This document shows positions 36,338 to 44,883 of a stretch of 64,000 nucleotides of DNA, one piece after another. The notes under the pieces were generated by a model. That model made no database searches. It had not been told where the DNA came from and saw only the letters and a program-made list of their open reading frames with translations. The stretch is from an uncultured Fulvivirga sp. (GTDB lineage Bacteria; Bacteroidota; Bacteroidia; Cytophagales; Cyclobacteriaceae), in the NCBI GenBank assembly GCA_947500555.1, contig CANMSE010000002.1, forward strand, positions 496,001 to 560,000, in the 5' to 3' direction. Positions within the stretch are counted from its first letter, which is position 1. The number at the start of each line of letters is the position of its first letter. Position numbers and translations under genes: made by a program.

Positions 36338-37189
36338 ATGACTTACACTTTTACAGGAAAGCAACTTGGCTCAACTCTCAACCTCAGTACCGATTACGCT
36401 AATGACAAAAATCAGTTATTAGAAGAGAATCTGATTTCAATACATTGGAACAGAGGTAACCAAGACTACCATTTTCTCATTGACGGAATAGAATACATTC
36501 TTAAGCCTAATCAGTTGACCACCTCTACTTACTTACATAAACTCACATTTGTTAAAGGGCAAGAGCCACTAACTACCTTCTCTTTTAATAGAGAGTTTTA
36601 TTGTATTCAGGATCATGATCATGAAGTATCGTGTAATGGGATTTTATTTTTTGGAACCTCCGAAAATCCTATTATTACTCTTGATGAGACTGAGCAACCC
36701 AAATTTGAGATGCTCTTTCATGTATTTGAGGATGAGTTTAAAACCAAGGACCCTATACAGGGAGAAATGCTCAATATGCTTTTGAAACGTCTGATAATTA
36801 AAACCACACGTCTGGCGAAGGAGCAATTGATACCAAAGGAGCTTGATGACACTCAGATAGATACCGTTAGAAAATATAATGTCTTAGTTGATCTTAACTA
36901 CAGACAAAAGCATCAGGTGAGTGATTATGCTGAGCTTCTATTTAAGTCGCCCAAAACGCTATCCAATCTATTTGCGAAATACAATCAAAAAAGTCCGCTA
37001 CAAATTATTCATGACCGAATTGCACTTGAAGGTAAGCGCCTACTTCTTTTTACTGATAAGACTGTGAAGGAAATTGCCTACGATTTGGGTTTTGAAGATG
37101 CCGGTGTTTTCCATAAACTATTCAAAAAGCGAATCGGGCAGACACCAAATGAGTTTAAAACTCATATGAAAGAGCAGCCTTCTACCTAA
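36338..37189 (+). CDS. AraC-family transcriptional regulator
   Basis: A 283-residue regulator. The N-terminal part (about 1-165) is a cupin-like sensor region with beta-strands ('YHFLIDGIEYILKPNQL'). The C-terminal AraC DNA-binding domain (about 185-278) has two helix-turn-helix units, 'QVSDYAELLFKSPKTLSNLF' and 'TVKEIAYDLGFEDAGVFHKLFKK'. It lies 115 nt upstream of an AhpD-like gene on the same strand, its likely target. A shared TACTCTCG motif occurs upstream of both genes. Confidence 0.92.
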   Translation: MTYTFTGKQLGSTLNLSTDYANDKNQLLEENLISIHWNRGNQDYHFLIDGIEYILKPNQLTTSTYLHKLTFVKGQEPLTTFSFNREFYCIQDHDHEVSCNGILFFGTSENPIITLDETEQPKFEMLFHVFEDEFKTKDPIQGEMLNMLLKRLIIKTTRLAKEQLIPKELDDTQIDTVRKYNVLVDLNYRQKHQVSDYAELLFKSPKTLSNLFAKYNQKSPLQIIHDRIALEGKRLLLFTDKTVKEIAYDLGFEDAGVFHKLFKKRIGQTPNEFKTHMKEQPST

Positions 37190-37304
37190 ATTTTAAAAGA
37201 AAGGAAAAATCGACACTCCAACGGGAAGTGTCACCAATTACTCTCGTAGCCAGACCCCGTAAAATTGTAGTGTAATCAAAACAAAACAATTTAATAAAAA
37301 CGAT

Positions 37305-37856
37305 ATGGCTACTCAATTCAATGTACCAACAAAAGAAGAAGTAAACGAAAACAATCAAGCGATTTTCGCTCAACTGGAAAAAGGAGTTGGATTTGTTCCT
37401 AACCTTTATGCGACTTACGCTCATAGTGAAACTGCACTTGGAGATTATCTCGCTCTTCAAAACAGAAAAAGTACGCTTTCTGCCAAAGAAAGAGAAGTAA
37501 TAAACTTAGTAGTATCTCAAGTAAACGAATGTCAATACTGCTTAGCAGCACATACTGCTTTGGGTAAAATGAACGGTTTTACAGATGATCAGATATTGGA
37601 ATTAAGAGGTGGAGAAGCTTCTTTCAATGAGAAGCTTGATGCTCTAGCAAAGTTTGTAAAAAACATTACAATCAACCGAAGTAAGCCAGATGCAGAAGTA
37701 GTAGAGAACCTATTCGCAGCAGGTTATAACAAAGCAAATGTCATAGATATTAATATGGTCATTGGTGACAAAATCATCAGTAATTTCATTCACGGAACTA
37801 CCCAAATACCTGTTGACTTCCCAGTAGCTCCTGAACTAGAGACAGCAACAGTTTAA
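37305..37856 (+). CDS. AhpD-like/carboxymuconolactone decarboxylase-family protein
   Basis: A 183-residue all-helical protein of the CMD/AhpD superfamily. The redox motif 'NECQYCLAAHTALGK' supplies the CxxC pair and downstream His used by AhpD as a disulfide reductase for peroxiredoxin recycling. The N-terminal segment 'GFVPNLYATYAHSETAL' is typical of the 'peroxidase-related' subgroup. It probably takes part in a peroxide or organic hydroperoxide response under control of the upstream AraC regulator; this is inference. A cupredoxin gene follows by 42 nt. Confidence 0.9.
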   Translation: MATQFNVPTKEEVNENNQAIFAQLEKGVGFVPNLYATYAHSETALGDYLALQNRKSTLSAKEREVINLVVSQVNECQYCLAAHTALGKMNGFTDDQILELRGGEASFNEKLDALAKFVKNITINRSKPDAEVVENLFAAGYNKANVIDINMVIGDKIISNFIHGTTQIPVDFPVAPELETATV

Positions 37857-37898
37857 TTTCAATAAAATATTCACACAAAACCTAAAACAATTAATAAG

Positions 37899-38270
37899 AT
37901 GAAAAATTTAGTAAGAATAGTATTAGTAGCAGTGGCTTTTGCAACATCATTTTCAGCAAGTGCTCAAACTGTAGAAACAGTAAAATTGAATCAAACTCCA
38001 GGTGTTTTTGAGCAAACTGAATTGACACTGGAAGCTGGCAAGCCTTATGTGTTTGAAGTAACTAATGAAGGTGTTGATCACAAAGTCGGATTTGTAATTG
38101 CACCCAAGGGGAAGACTGATCAAAAGAATCACGTTGCTGATGCTTATTTAAATAAAACAATTAAGGATGGTGAAACTTCGCAGTCAAAAACAGTGACTTT
38201 GGAAAAAGGCGAGTATGTATACTTCTGCCCGATGAACCCAACTCCTGAATATACAATTACAGTAAAGTAA
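37899..38270 (+). CDS. Periplasmic cupredoxin-like protein
   Basis: A 123-residue secreted protein with a signal peptide (about 1-23, ending 'SASAQ'). The mature Greek-key sequence ends with 'GEYVYFCPMNPTPEYTITV', which resembles a type I copper site with Cys and Met, and an upstream 'VDHKVGFVI' could supply a His ligand. The classical second His after the Cys is absent, where a Pro-Met stands, so copper binding is uncertain. It may be co-transcribed with the AhpD-like gene. A terminator follows 21 nt after the stop. Confidence 0.8.
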   Translation: MKNLVRIVLVAVAFATSFSASAQTVETVKLNQTPGVFEQTELTLEAGKPYVFEVTNEGVDHKVGFVIAPKGKTDQKNHVADAYLNKTIKDGETSQSKTVTLEKGEYVYFCPMNPTPEYTITVK

Positions 38271-38291
38271 GTTTGGTTGATTTGTAAGGTT

Positions 38292-38324
38292 AAGCCATCC
38301 GCTTTTTAACGGGTGGCTTTTTTT
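38292..38324 (+). terminator. Rho-independent terminator after the cupredoxin gene
   Basis: A 10-bp GC-rich stem (38292-38301 with 38310-38319, one G-T pair) and an 8-nt loop are followed by a T-run. It ends the forward AhpD-cupredoxin transcript. On the reverse strand there is no good T-run, so it is not a clear terminator for the convergent nos operon. Confidence 0.85.
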
Positions 38325-38384
38325 ATATCCATTCCTTTTTTTTGATGCCTCAATGTGTTAGCGCGCAAGGCTTCCTGGAAAATA

Positions 38385-39167
38385 TCAAAAGTCTTTACTC
38401 TTTGATTTTTTAAGCATCATGCCAACAGGGATTACTATCCACAAGAGCAGTATAAAAAGAGAGGTAACTAATCCAGCACCTGTTCCAAAGAATTTCTGGA
38501 ATAACGCTCCTGTATAGCCTAAAAGAGCAGAAATATCTAGTTTTAATAAGATCATGATTCTTGACAAATCAATGGGGTTAAAAAAACTGGCGGCTAATGC
38601 TAGGTTATCTAAAGGATAATCACGAAACATGACCATGGCAATTAAAAGCACACCATCGTAGATAACCGCCAAAAAGAGCCACATGAGGATCGCATACCCA
38701 AATCCTTTGATTTTATTGGAATTATACAGGCCAATGAGCACAGAAAGAGCTACAAAAATAAAAGTTAGGAATGCTCCGGATACAAGGAGCATAGAAAAGT
38801 TAAATATTTCAGTCGACTGAAATATGCCGTAAATCAAAAATGGTACTCCTAGCCCTATAACTAAGCTTAGACTTAGTGAAAGAGCAATGCCCAAATATTG
38901 GCCAAAGAATATTTTGGAACGACTCACAGGTTGAGCCAGTAACAACTCAGTAAATTCCCTGGAGTTGTAGTAATACATGATACCGAATATGGTTCCAATT
39001 AATGGAGTGAGTACCACAATAAGATTCATCAGGGTTATTATTGCCTTAGAAACGTCATTATTTAGAAACAAGAGGACGAATCCAAGGATCAAATAAAAAA
39101 TGAGATAGATATAGCTCCATTTACTCCTCATTAGATCCGAAAAACTATATTTCAATATTTTTATCAT
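38385..39167 (-). CDS. nosY: ABC transporter permease of the nos locus
   Basis: A 260-residue polytopic membrane protein with about six helices, for example 'YLIFYLILGFVLLFL' near the N-terminus and 'LVTSLFILLLWIVIPVGMML' near the C-terminus. The pattern matches NosY, the permease that with NosF and NosD delivers sulfur and supports CuZ maturation of nitrous oxide reductase. It is the last gene of the nos operon and overlaps nosF by 4 nt. There is no strong terminator directly after it. Confidence 0.9.
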   Translation of the reverse strand: MIKILKYSFSDLMRSKWSYIYLIFYLILGFVLLFLNNDVSKAIITLMNLIVVLTPLIGTIFGIMYYYNSREFTELLLAQPVSRSKIFFGQYLGIALSLSLSLVIGLGVPFLIYGIFQSTEIFNFSMLLVSGAFLTFIFVALSVLIGLYNSNKIKGFGYAILMWLFLAVIYDGVLLIAMVMFRDYPLDNLALAASFFNPIDLSRIMILLKLDISALLGYTGALFQKFFGTGAGLVTSLFILLLWIVIPVGMMLKKSKSKDF

Positions 39168-39862
39168 GACTTAAGTAATGAGGCTATGGCGTGTTCTAAA
39201 TCTTTTTCCTTTGTCTTTTCTTTCAATTCGGTAAGAGAGCCTTGAAAGTAAATCTCACCTTCCAATAAAAAGATAATCTGGTCAGCCAATTCCTCCACCA
39301 GATTCATGATGTGAGAAGTGATCAATATGATTTTACCTTGCTTTCTTGCATCAGCTATCAACTCCTTAAGCTTAATTAGCGAAACAGGGTCCAAACCTGC
39401 GGTAGGTTCATCTAGAATAAGCACTGAGGTGTCAAACATAAATGTGAGTACGATATTTACCTTCTGTCTCGTGCCACCAGATAGGTTGCCCAGTTTTTTA
39501 TCTAAAAATGGATTTAGACCAAATAGGTCTACTAAGGGCTCTGGTTTTGCAGGTACCTGTCGGATATCTATAATCATATCAATCAACTCACTTACAGTAA
39601 TATTATCAGGAAATCGTGCTATTTGAGGCAGATAACCAAGGTTTTTACGATAATCATTTGACTTTGAAATATCGGCCTGATCAATATGAATGGTGCCTTT
39701 ATCTGGCAATACCATACCTAATAGTACTTTAAGGAAAGTAGTTTTTCCTGAACCGTTAGGACCAAGTATAGCGTAGATTCCTCCTTGATTTAAGTCCAAG
39801 GTTAGGTCTTCTAAAACGGTGAGTTTACCGAATGATTTTCTAAGATTTTTGACTGCTATCAT
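39164..39862 (-). CDS. nosF: ABC transporter ATP-binding protein of the nos locus
   Basis: A 232-residue ATPase with Walker A 'GPNGSGKTT' (about 36-44), signature 'LSGGTRQK', Walker B 'VLILDEPTAGLD' and the H-loop 'ILITSHIM'. It is the motor of the NosFY transporter that, with periplasmic NosD, matures the copper-sulfide centre of NosZ. It overlaps nosY by 4 nt and nosD by 1 nt, so all three are translated together. Confidence 0.93.
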   Translation of the reverse strand: MIAVKNLRKSFGKLTVLEDLTLDLNQGGIYAILGPNGSGKTTFLKVLLGMVLPDKGTIHIDQADISKSNDYRKNLGYLPQIARFPDNITVSELIDMIIDIRQVPAKPEPLVDLFGLNPFLDKKLGNLSGGTRQKVNIVLTFMFDTSVLILDEPTAGLDPVSLIKLKELIADARKQGKIILITSHIMNLVEELADQIIFLLEGEIYFQGSLTELKEKTKEKDLEHAIASLLKS

Positions 39863-41133
39863 TAAAAAGAACGAATTGAAGGTGACTCGTCAACTAATTT
39901 ATCTGGCGTAAACACAGGGGAAACTTTTTCAGAAAAGTTAATAATATCTACAAAAAGGCTTCTAAGTAAGATGATGGTCTCGGGTGTTTGATTCACAATA
40001 TAGGAAAACAGTTTCACAGGCCTGTAAGGCACATCTCCCTTATCATCTTTGTCCAGATCGTATCCGGTGTATTCACTCCAAAAATTATTATTAAAGGTAT
40101 TATCATTTAGTTGTGAATTATAAGAAAGGTCAAAAGAATTGCTGATGAAGTTATTCTCCTTGAAAACATTCGTATAACAGCCTCCTGACACCTTTACACC
40201 CCAACCATTTTGCCTCAACGTATTTCTGGAATAGGTCATACGGGTAGACCCATCGATATAAATACCAATGGTATTTTCTTCAAATCTATTTTCATATACC
40301 TCACCGTCATATATTTCTTTGAGCAATAAACCATAGGAGGCCGTACCCCAATTTTTATAAAAATGGTTACGTTTCATCACTATCCATTTGGAGAACATGA
40401 CAGCAACACCAGCTCCATTTTGCTCAAACTTATTATCAGTATATTCGTCATGGTTAGAAAACATAAAATGCAATCCGTACCTCACATTGTGATGTGTGTA
40501 ATTATTTTTCACCAAACTGTTATCTACAAACTCGAGGTAGATGCCATCTCTCATACCTGTCACTTCATTTTTATCAATCTTCATACTATCACAGTGCCAT
40601 AAATGGATGCCGTTACCAGATTGTGATTCTTTCTTAGCTGTACCTAGTACATTATTACCTGAGATAACGGCATTTTTAGATTTTTCAACCAATATCGCAA
40701 AAAAGGCTTTAGAGATTTTATTGTTAATAATCTTTACATGAGATGCCTTATACACATAAACAGCTGCATAGTCTTTGGTATAACTTCGCCCAGAGTTAAG
40801 TATTGAAAAGCCACTGACAGTGATACTATCTGCCAACAGTTTGAGGATATAATTTTTTTCAGCACCATTAAGATTTGCTCCAGGTTCTCCCAATAATGTA
40901 AGTGGTTTCTTGATCTCTAAGCTTACCGTTTCATATTCTCCAGCTTGTACCTTAATGGTATCATAAGGTTGGGCCATTTGAACTGCCTGAGTCACCGTTG
41001 ATACCTCACAATTTTGGCAGACGGTGATAATTGTAGCTTGAACATAGCTACAGATTAAAAGAAAAGTAATAAACAGGCTAAAGCATTTTTTATTCAATAG
41101 GGCACTTAGCACAGGCTGGTAACTCTCTCGCAT
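39862..41133 (-). CDS. nosD: Periplasmic copper-centre maturation protein NosD
   Basis: A 423-residue exported protein with a signal peptide around residues 16-34. The rest is a right-handed parallel beta-helix with many CASH/PbH1 repeats rich in Asn ('NAVISGNNVLGTAK', 'NNYTHHNVRYGLHFM', 'NRFEENTIGIYIDGS'). This is the standard NosD architecture. It partners with the NosFY ABC transporter and is needed for CuZ assembly. The N-terminus has about 15 residues before the hydrophobic core, so a later start is possible, but no better ATG is obvious. Confidence 0.93.
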   Translation of the reverse strand: MRESYQPVLSALLNKKCFSLFITFLLICSYVQATIITVCQNCEVSTVTQAVQMAQPYDTIKVQAGEYETVSLEIKKPLTLLGEPGANLNGAEKNYILKLLADSITVSGFSILNSGRSYTKDYAAVYVYKASHVKIINNKISKAFFAILVEKSKNAVISGNNVLGTAKKESQSGNGIHLWHCDSMKIDKNEVTGMRDGIYLEFVDNSLVKNNYTHHNVRYGLHFMFSNHDEYTDNKFEQNGAGVAVMFSKWIVMKRNHFYKNWGTASYGLLLKEIYDGEVYENRFEENTIGIYIDGSTRMTYSRNTLRQNGWGVKVSGGCYTNVFKENNFISNSFDLSYNSQLNDNTFNNNFWSEYTGYDLDKDDKGDVPYRPVKLFSYIVNQTPETIILLRSLFVDIINFSEKVSPVFTPDKLVDESPSIRSF

Positions 41134-41159
41134 CAGATTTCTTTAGCTGAATATTAATA

Positions 41160-41600
41160 TTAGCGATTAAATTTTTGATTTAATTCTTCCCAATTAAATG
41201 TTTCACCTCCTGATTGTTCTTGAGCTTTATCACATTCGTTTGGGCTTTCAAAAGCGGATAGAAAGGCCCCCATGGGGCTAGGTATATTTTTACTGATGAG
41301 GTATTGCGCGTTCTTGGCATTTGTGAGTTTGCCAGGGTTGGCATAATCTGTTACAAATAGTTGATCAGCGGCAGGTCGATCCCATTCCTTAAGATCGTTG
41401 ACCATACATTCTATAGCATCGTATTTATAGTTCCTGCCTTTGATTGTTACTATCTGAGCGGCATGCTGCTTATCAACAATCGTCATTCGGCAGAAGTCAC
41501 AGGCATCCTGACTGTAAGATATAGGTTGCGGCCCGTTACTGCAGGCGCTAAACCCTACAGCCAGAATAACTAGTGAAATGCTAAAAATTGTAAATTTCAT
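41160..41600 (-). CDS. nosL: Copper chaperone lipoprotein NosL
   Basis: A 146-residue lipoprotein with the acylated Cys at position 20 ('VGFSAC'). The copper site of the family is seen in 'CDFCRMTIVD' with Cys34, Cys37 and Met39. NosL binds Cu(I) and delivers copper to NosZ. The conserved 'YKYDAIECM' segment supports the call. It lies 7 nt after the membrane-protein gene and 26 nt before nosD in the operon. Confidence 0.94.
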   Translation of the reverse strand: MKFTIFSISLVILAVGFSACSNGPQPISYSQDACDFCRMTIVDKQHAAQIVTIKGRNYKYDAIECMVNDLKEWDRPAADQLFVTDYANPGKLTNAKNAQYLISKNIPSPMGAFLSAFESPNECDKAQEQSGGETFNWEELNQKFNR

Positions 41601-41607
41601 GTGAATG

Positions 41608-42222
41608 TTAGTTAGCCTTTAACGTAGCTTTTCTTCCAATAAAGAAGGCGATTAGTGAAAACAACATGCCAATACCAAGCATGATACCACCCAACCTTGG
41701 GTAAGAGAAGGCGTCAAAATTTAATAGTTTTTTATGACCAATTAGTGGTGGATTATAAACCATAGGTGTTCCATCGGGATTTACCAATTTTAGAATGGCA
41801 TTCGGATCTAAATCAGATCCATAATCTACTAACCATAAGTTAAAATCATAGATACCTAAAGCACCTAAAATACCCATAATGACAAACCATGCTAAAAACC
41901 AGACAGATGAGATTTTCCCGAGCAGTCCTAAAGCTCCTATAAGTATTCCTATAGCGGCCATTGATAAAACTACTTTTGGGAATACAGAGAACTCCCACAT
42001 TTCATCAGGCTTAGGTAAAACCTTCATGCCAATGTAGTGATTTAATCCATCGATATTCTGAATATCAAATTCACTTTCACCTTGTAGTCCATTGATATGT
42101 ATATCAATACCGAGTGGCTCAGGGTATTGTGGGGCTCCAAGTCTAATATTCCACATCGGGAATACAAACAATCCCAGCAATAGGGCACTACCAACAATCA
42201 TCAATATGCTTGCATTTTTCAT
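41608..42222 (-). CDS. Four-helix membrane protein of the nos operon
   Basis: A 204-residue protein with membrane helices at about 6-24, 68-88, 92-112 and 178-198, and a periplasmic loop between the first two carrying 'GIDIHINGLQGESEFDIQNIDGLNHYIGM'. It sits between nosZ and nosL. A membrane protein at this place, sometimes called NosB, is known from other clade II nos clusters, and this may be its Bacteroidota counterpart; I do not see clear sequence identity to that family. A role in electron transfer or NosZ assembly is inferred from position only. Confidence 0.8.
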   Translation of the reverse strand: MKNASILMIVGSALLLGLFVFPMWNIRLGAPQYPEPLGIDIHINGLQGESEFDIQNIDGLNHYIGMKVLPKPDEMWEFSVFPKVVLSMAAIGILIGALGLLGKISSVWFLAWFVIMGILGALGIYDFNLWLVDYGSDLDPNAILKLVNPDGTPMVYNPPLIGHKKLLNFDAFSYPRLGGIMLGIGMLFSLIAFFIGRKATLKAN

Positions 42223-42257
42223 TTTGATAGTATTTTGGAATTAAGAATTGAAAAGAA

Positions 42258-42290
42258 AATAAGAGCGGGCTGAATTTGCCCACTCTTATT
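42258..42290 (-). terminator. Hairpin between nosZ and the downstream nos genes
   Basis: Twelve of thirteen bases pair (42258-42270 with 42278-42290, one C-A mismatch) around a 7-nt loop. Read on the reverse strand it follows the nosZ stop by 11 nt and is followed by a T-rich stretch. It could be a partial terminator or an mRNA-stabilising hairpin that lowers expression of the assembly genes relative to nosZ. Confidence 0.7.
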
Positions 42291-42301
42291 TTAGGTGAGT
42301 A

Positions 42302-44260
42302 TTACTCGTCTAAAGACCAGCTCAACTCGATATTTGAGTTTGCAGGAGATACGCGTATGTATCCTTGCATTTCCTGATGTAGTGCAGAACAGAAATCAGT
42401 ACAATAAAATGGCCATACACCAACCCTCTTAGGCTCCCAAAGAGATGTTTTGGTTTGTCCAGGCATTACTAGTATTTCAGAAGTACCCTGACCAATCATT
42501 GAGAATCCGTGCGGTACATCAAAGTCTTGTTCGTGGTTAGTGATGTGGAAATACACCTTATCGCCTACTTTTACACCTTCAATATTGTCAGGCGTAAAGT
42601 GACTTCGAATAGTAGACATATAAATATGTACGTCTTTACCTTCTCTTACTACTTTAGCTTCTGAAGGACTCTTAATAGCATATGGGTGCATATTTTCGTC
42701 TATACGATAGATCTTTTTAGAATTGTTCATCAATAGATCCGCATCGCAACCAGCCGCATAGTGAGGCTCACCATGAGTAGGGAAATCGTAGAGTAACTGC
42801 ATTTTTTCTCCTGAGATATCATAGATCTGCGCAGAGTGTTCCATTTCCGGGCCAGTCGGCAGATATCGATCCTTTGTAATCTTATTCATCGCAACTAAGT
42901 ACTTACCATGAGGCTTTCTTGAGTTACCACCAGGAATCATTAAGTGACCAACAGAGTAGAAAGTAGGTTGTCTGTCAACAACTTCCCAAGTCTCCAACTT
43001 CCATTTTACTACTTCAGAAGAAATAAAGAATGTGGTATAGGCATTACCTTTGCCATCAAATTCTGTATGCAATGGTCCTAGACCACCACTTTGAACAGTT
43101 CCTGCCACTACATCTTCATACTTTATAATTGGAATACCGTAAGCATCACCATCAAAGTTGCCAGCATCAATAGCTGCTAACATTTTGTCAAAAGAGTGAA
43201 CAGTGATATCAGCTGACAATTTGCCTGCTCCAATGATGTACTGACCTGAAGGGTCGACATCACAACCGTGAGGCGATTTTGGAGTAGGTAAGAAGTAAAT
43301 AGCTCCTGGAACTTCTGATGGATCAACAGTTAACACTTCATCTTTCATAGTTGAAGTGGCAGTGTGCGTTGACTCATCGTAAACGTTATGTGCATATTTT
43401 GCAGGCATTTTTTTACCGCCTCCATTATTCACATATTCCTCAATCTTTTTCCAGTTTACTGCTGCAATAAAATCCTTGTCATTTTGAGAAGCGTTAACTT
43501 CTAAAAGCGTATTGGCCTCTTCCGTATTATAAGTAGAAAAGAAGAACCAGCCGTGTGATTTACCTCTGCCGGGATGTGACAAATCATAGTTAAAGCCGGG
43601 CATCAAAAGCTGAAATTTAATATCTAAATGACCATGCTCAGGCTCAACTGCAATGAATGTCAAAGCACCTTTGAAGTTCTCTTTATATTCCTTAATAGGC
43701 ATATCTCTTTGTGGAACTGGTACGGAAAAGCGTGTACCCGCTACTACGTATTCTGTATTTTCAGTGATAAATGATGAACTGTGATTACCAGCACTATTAG
43801 GCACCTCAATGATCTCTTCAGTCTCAAATGTACTTAGGCTTATTCTTGCTATACGTGGTGTGTTGTTACCATTTGCAAAAATCCACCGTCCATCTAGTTC
43901 CCCATTAGTTTGAGAGATGTCAGGGTGATGTAAATCATCCCAAGGAATAAATCCAAAAGAGGTATTTAACATAGGTTTGGTCTCTTCAGAGTAACCATAA
44001 CCCGATGTTGGAAACTGAGAAAAAACAGGGATCTCTTTAAACATTCTACCAGAAGGCAGGCCGTAAACAGTTAGGTTACCACTATAACCCCCGGATAAGA
44101 ATGCGTACTGTTCGTCTCGTTCACCTGGGGCTACATACACTTTTTCAGCAATATTGCTGCTTAAAGCTCCATTGGAGGAATCTCCGCCTTGATTACATGA
44201 AGTAGCAATAAAGGCCATGCAAGCAATCAACAAAGTGTTAATTTTTATAAATGTTTTCAT
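42302..44260 (-). CDS. nosZ: Nitrous oxide reductase, clade II (Sec-type), predicted lipoprotein
   Basis: A 652-residue enzyme that reduces N2O to N2. The N-terminus is a Sec lipoprotein-like signal with Cys22 in 'FIATSCNQ', and no twin-arginine motif is present, as expected for clade II. The beta-propeller carries the CuZ histidines, seen in 'DDLHHPD', 'SHGWFFF', 'SPHGCDV', 'GPLHTEFDG' and 'KPHGKY'. The C-terminal cupredoxin domain has all CuA ligands: His584, Cys620, Cys624, His628 and Met631 ('YCTDFCSALHQEM'). It appears fully functional. It is the core of the nos operon, preceded by the fasciclin gene (27 nt) and followed by a hairpin. Confidence 0.97.
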   Translation of the reverse strand: MKTFIKINTLLIACMAFIATSCNQGGDSSNGALSSNIAEKVYVAPGERDEQYAFLSGGYSGNLTVYGLPSGRMFKEIPVFSQFPTSGYGYSEETKPMLNTSFGFIPWDDLHHPDISQTNGELDGRWIFANGNNTPRIARISLSTFETEEIIEVPNSAGNHSSSFITENTEYVVAGTRFSVPVPQRDMPIKEYKENFKGALTFIAVEPEHGHLDIKFQLLMPGFNYDLSHPGRGKSHGWFFFSTYNTEEANTLLEVNASQNDKDFIAAVNWKKIEEYVNNGGGKKMPAKYAHNVYDESTHTATSTMKDEVLTVDPSEVPGAIYFLPTPKSPHGCDVDPSGQYIIGAGKLSADITVHSFDKMLAAIDAGNFDGDAYGIPIIKYEDVVAGTVQSGGLGPLHTEFDGKGNAYTTFFISSEVVKWKLETWEVVDRQPTFYSVGHLMIPGGNSRKPHGKYLVAMNKITKDRYLPTGPEMEHSAQIYDISGEKMQLLYDFPTHGEPHYAAGCDADLLMNNSKKIYRIDENMHPYAIKSPSEAKVVREGKDVHIYMSTIRSHFTPDNIEGVKVGDKVYFHITNHEQDFDVPHGFSMIGQGTSEILVMPGQTKTSLWEPKRVGVWPFYCTDFCSALHQEMQGYIRVSPANSNIELSWSLDE

Positions 44261-44287
44261 TTTTTAGTAGGTTAAATTGATTCTTAA

Positions 44288-44860
44288 TTATTTAGGTAAA
44301 ATGACCGAACTCACTACATGAATTACTCCATTGGAGGCAGGAACAGTGGCGACTACTTCAGCACCACCGACAGTGATTTTATCACCTTCTACTACTACCT
44401 CTAAGTAGTCACCAGTAGCCATATAAAGCTTTCTGCCTTTTGTAGCCTCTCTTTTCAGACCATCTACGTCATAAGAGCCAGGGGCAGCATGCCTTGTAAG
44501 GATAGTCGCTAACTGAGACTTGTTTTCAGGCTTCAATAAATTCTCCACTGTACCTTCGGGCAAAGCATCAAATGCATCGTTCACTGGTGCGAATACGGTT
44601 AAAGGGCCAGCATTTACAAGTACATGCTCTATTTGAGCTGCCTGCACTGCTGCGACTAAAGTGGAGTGCGGTTCTGAACCGATTGCAACCTGCAATATGT
44701 TCTTATCTGATACATCGTCTACCACAGAAGCCTGCCCTTGAGGGTGGGTTTCCACGGCAGCTGTTGTATCTTCTGCTTGCTCGCTTTGCTGTGGAGTACA
44801 CATCATCATGAGTGTGGCTACCAGGCAAAGCCCGATTGAAAATATAAAGTTGTTTTTCAT
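44288..44860 (-). CDS. Fasciclin-domain lipoprotein in the nos operon
   Basis: A 190-residue protein with a lipoprotein signal ('TLMMMC', Cys at 21) and a linker rich in Glu, Thr and Ala. A single fasciclin (FAS1) domain follows (about 55-188), with 'HSTLVAAVQAAQIEHVL', 'PLTVFAPVNDAFDALP' and the closing 'VIHVVSSVILPK'. FAS1 domains mediate adhesion or bind small molecules, and no enzymatic function is established. Its place between the cytochrome and nosZ, with short gaps on both sides, suggests a role in N2O reduction, perhaps in docking redox partners, but this is inference. Confidence 0.9.
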   Translation of the reverse strand: MKNNFIFSIGLCLVATLMMMCTPQQSEQAEDTTAAVETHPQGQASVVDDVSDKNILQVAIGSEPHSTLVAAVQAAQIEHVLVNAGPLTVFAPVNDAFDALPEGTVENLLKPENKSQLATILTRHAAPGSYDVDGLKREATKGRKLYMATGDYLEVVVEGDKITVGGAEVVATVPASNGVIHVVSSVILPK

Positions 44861-44883
44861 AATACTATGGTTTTGGTTTACAC

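Noticed and set aside
37211..37231. Hairpin GACACT/AGTGTC upstream of the AhpD-like gene
   Set aside because: There is no following T-run and the stem is only 6 bp, so it is not called as a terminator.
42302..44260. Clade I (Tat-exported) nitrous oxide reductase
   Set aside because: No twin-arginine motif is present in the signal, and the nosL-D-F-Y order with a cytochrome c gene fits clade II.
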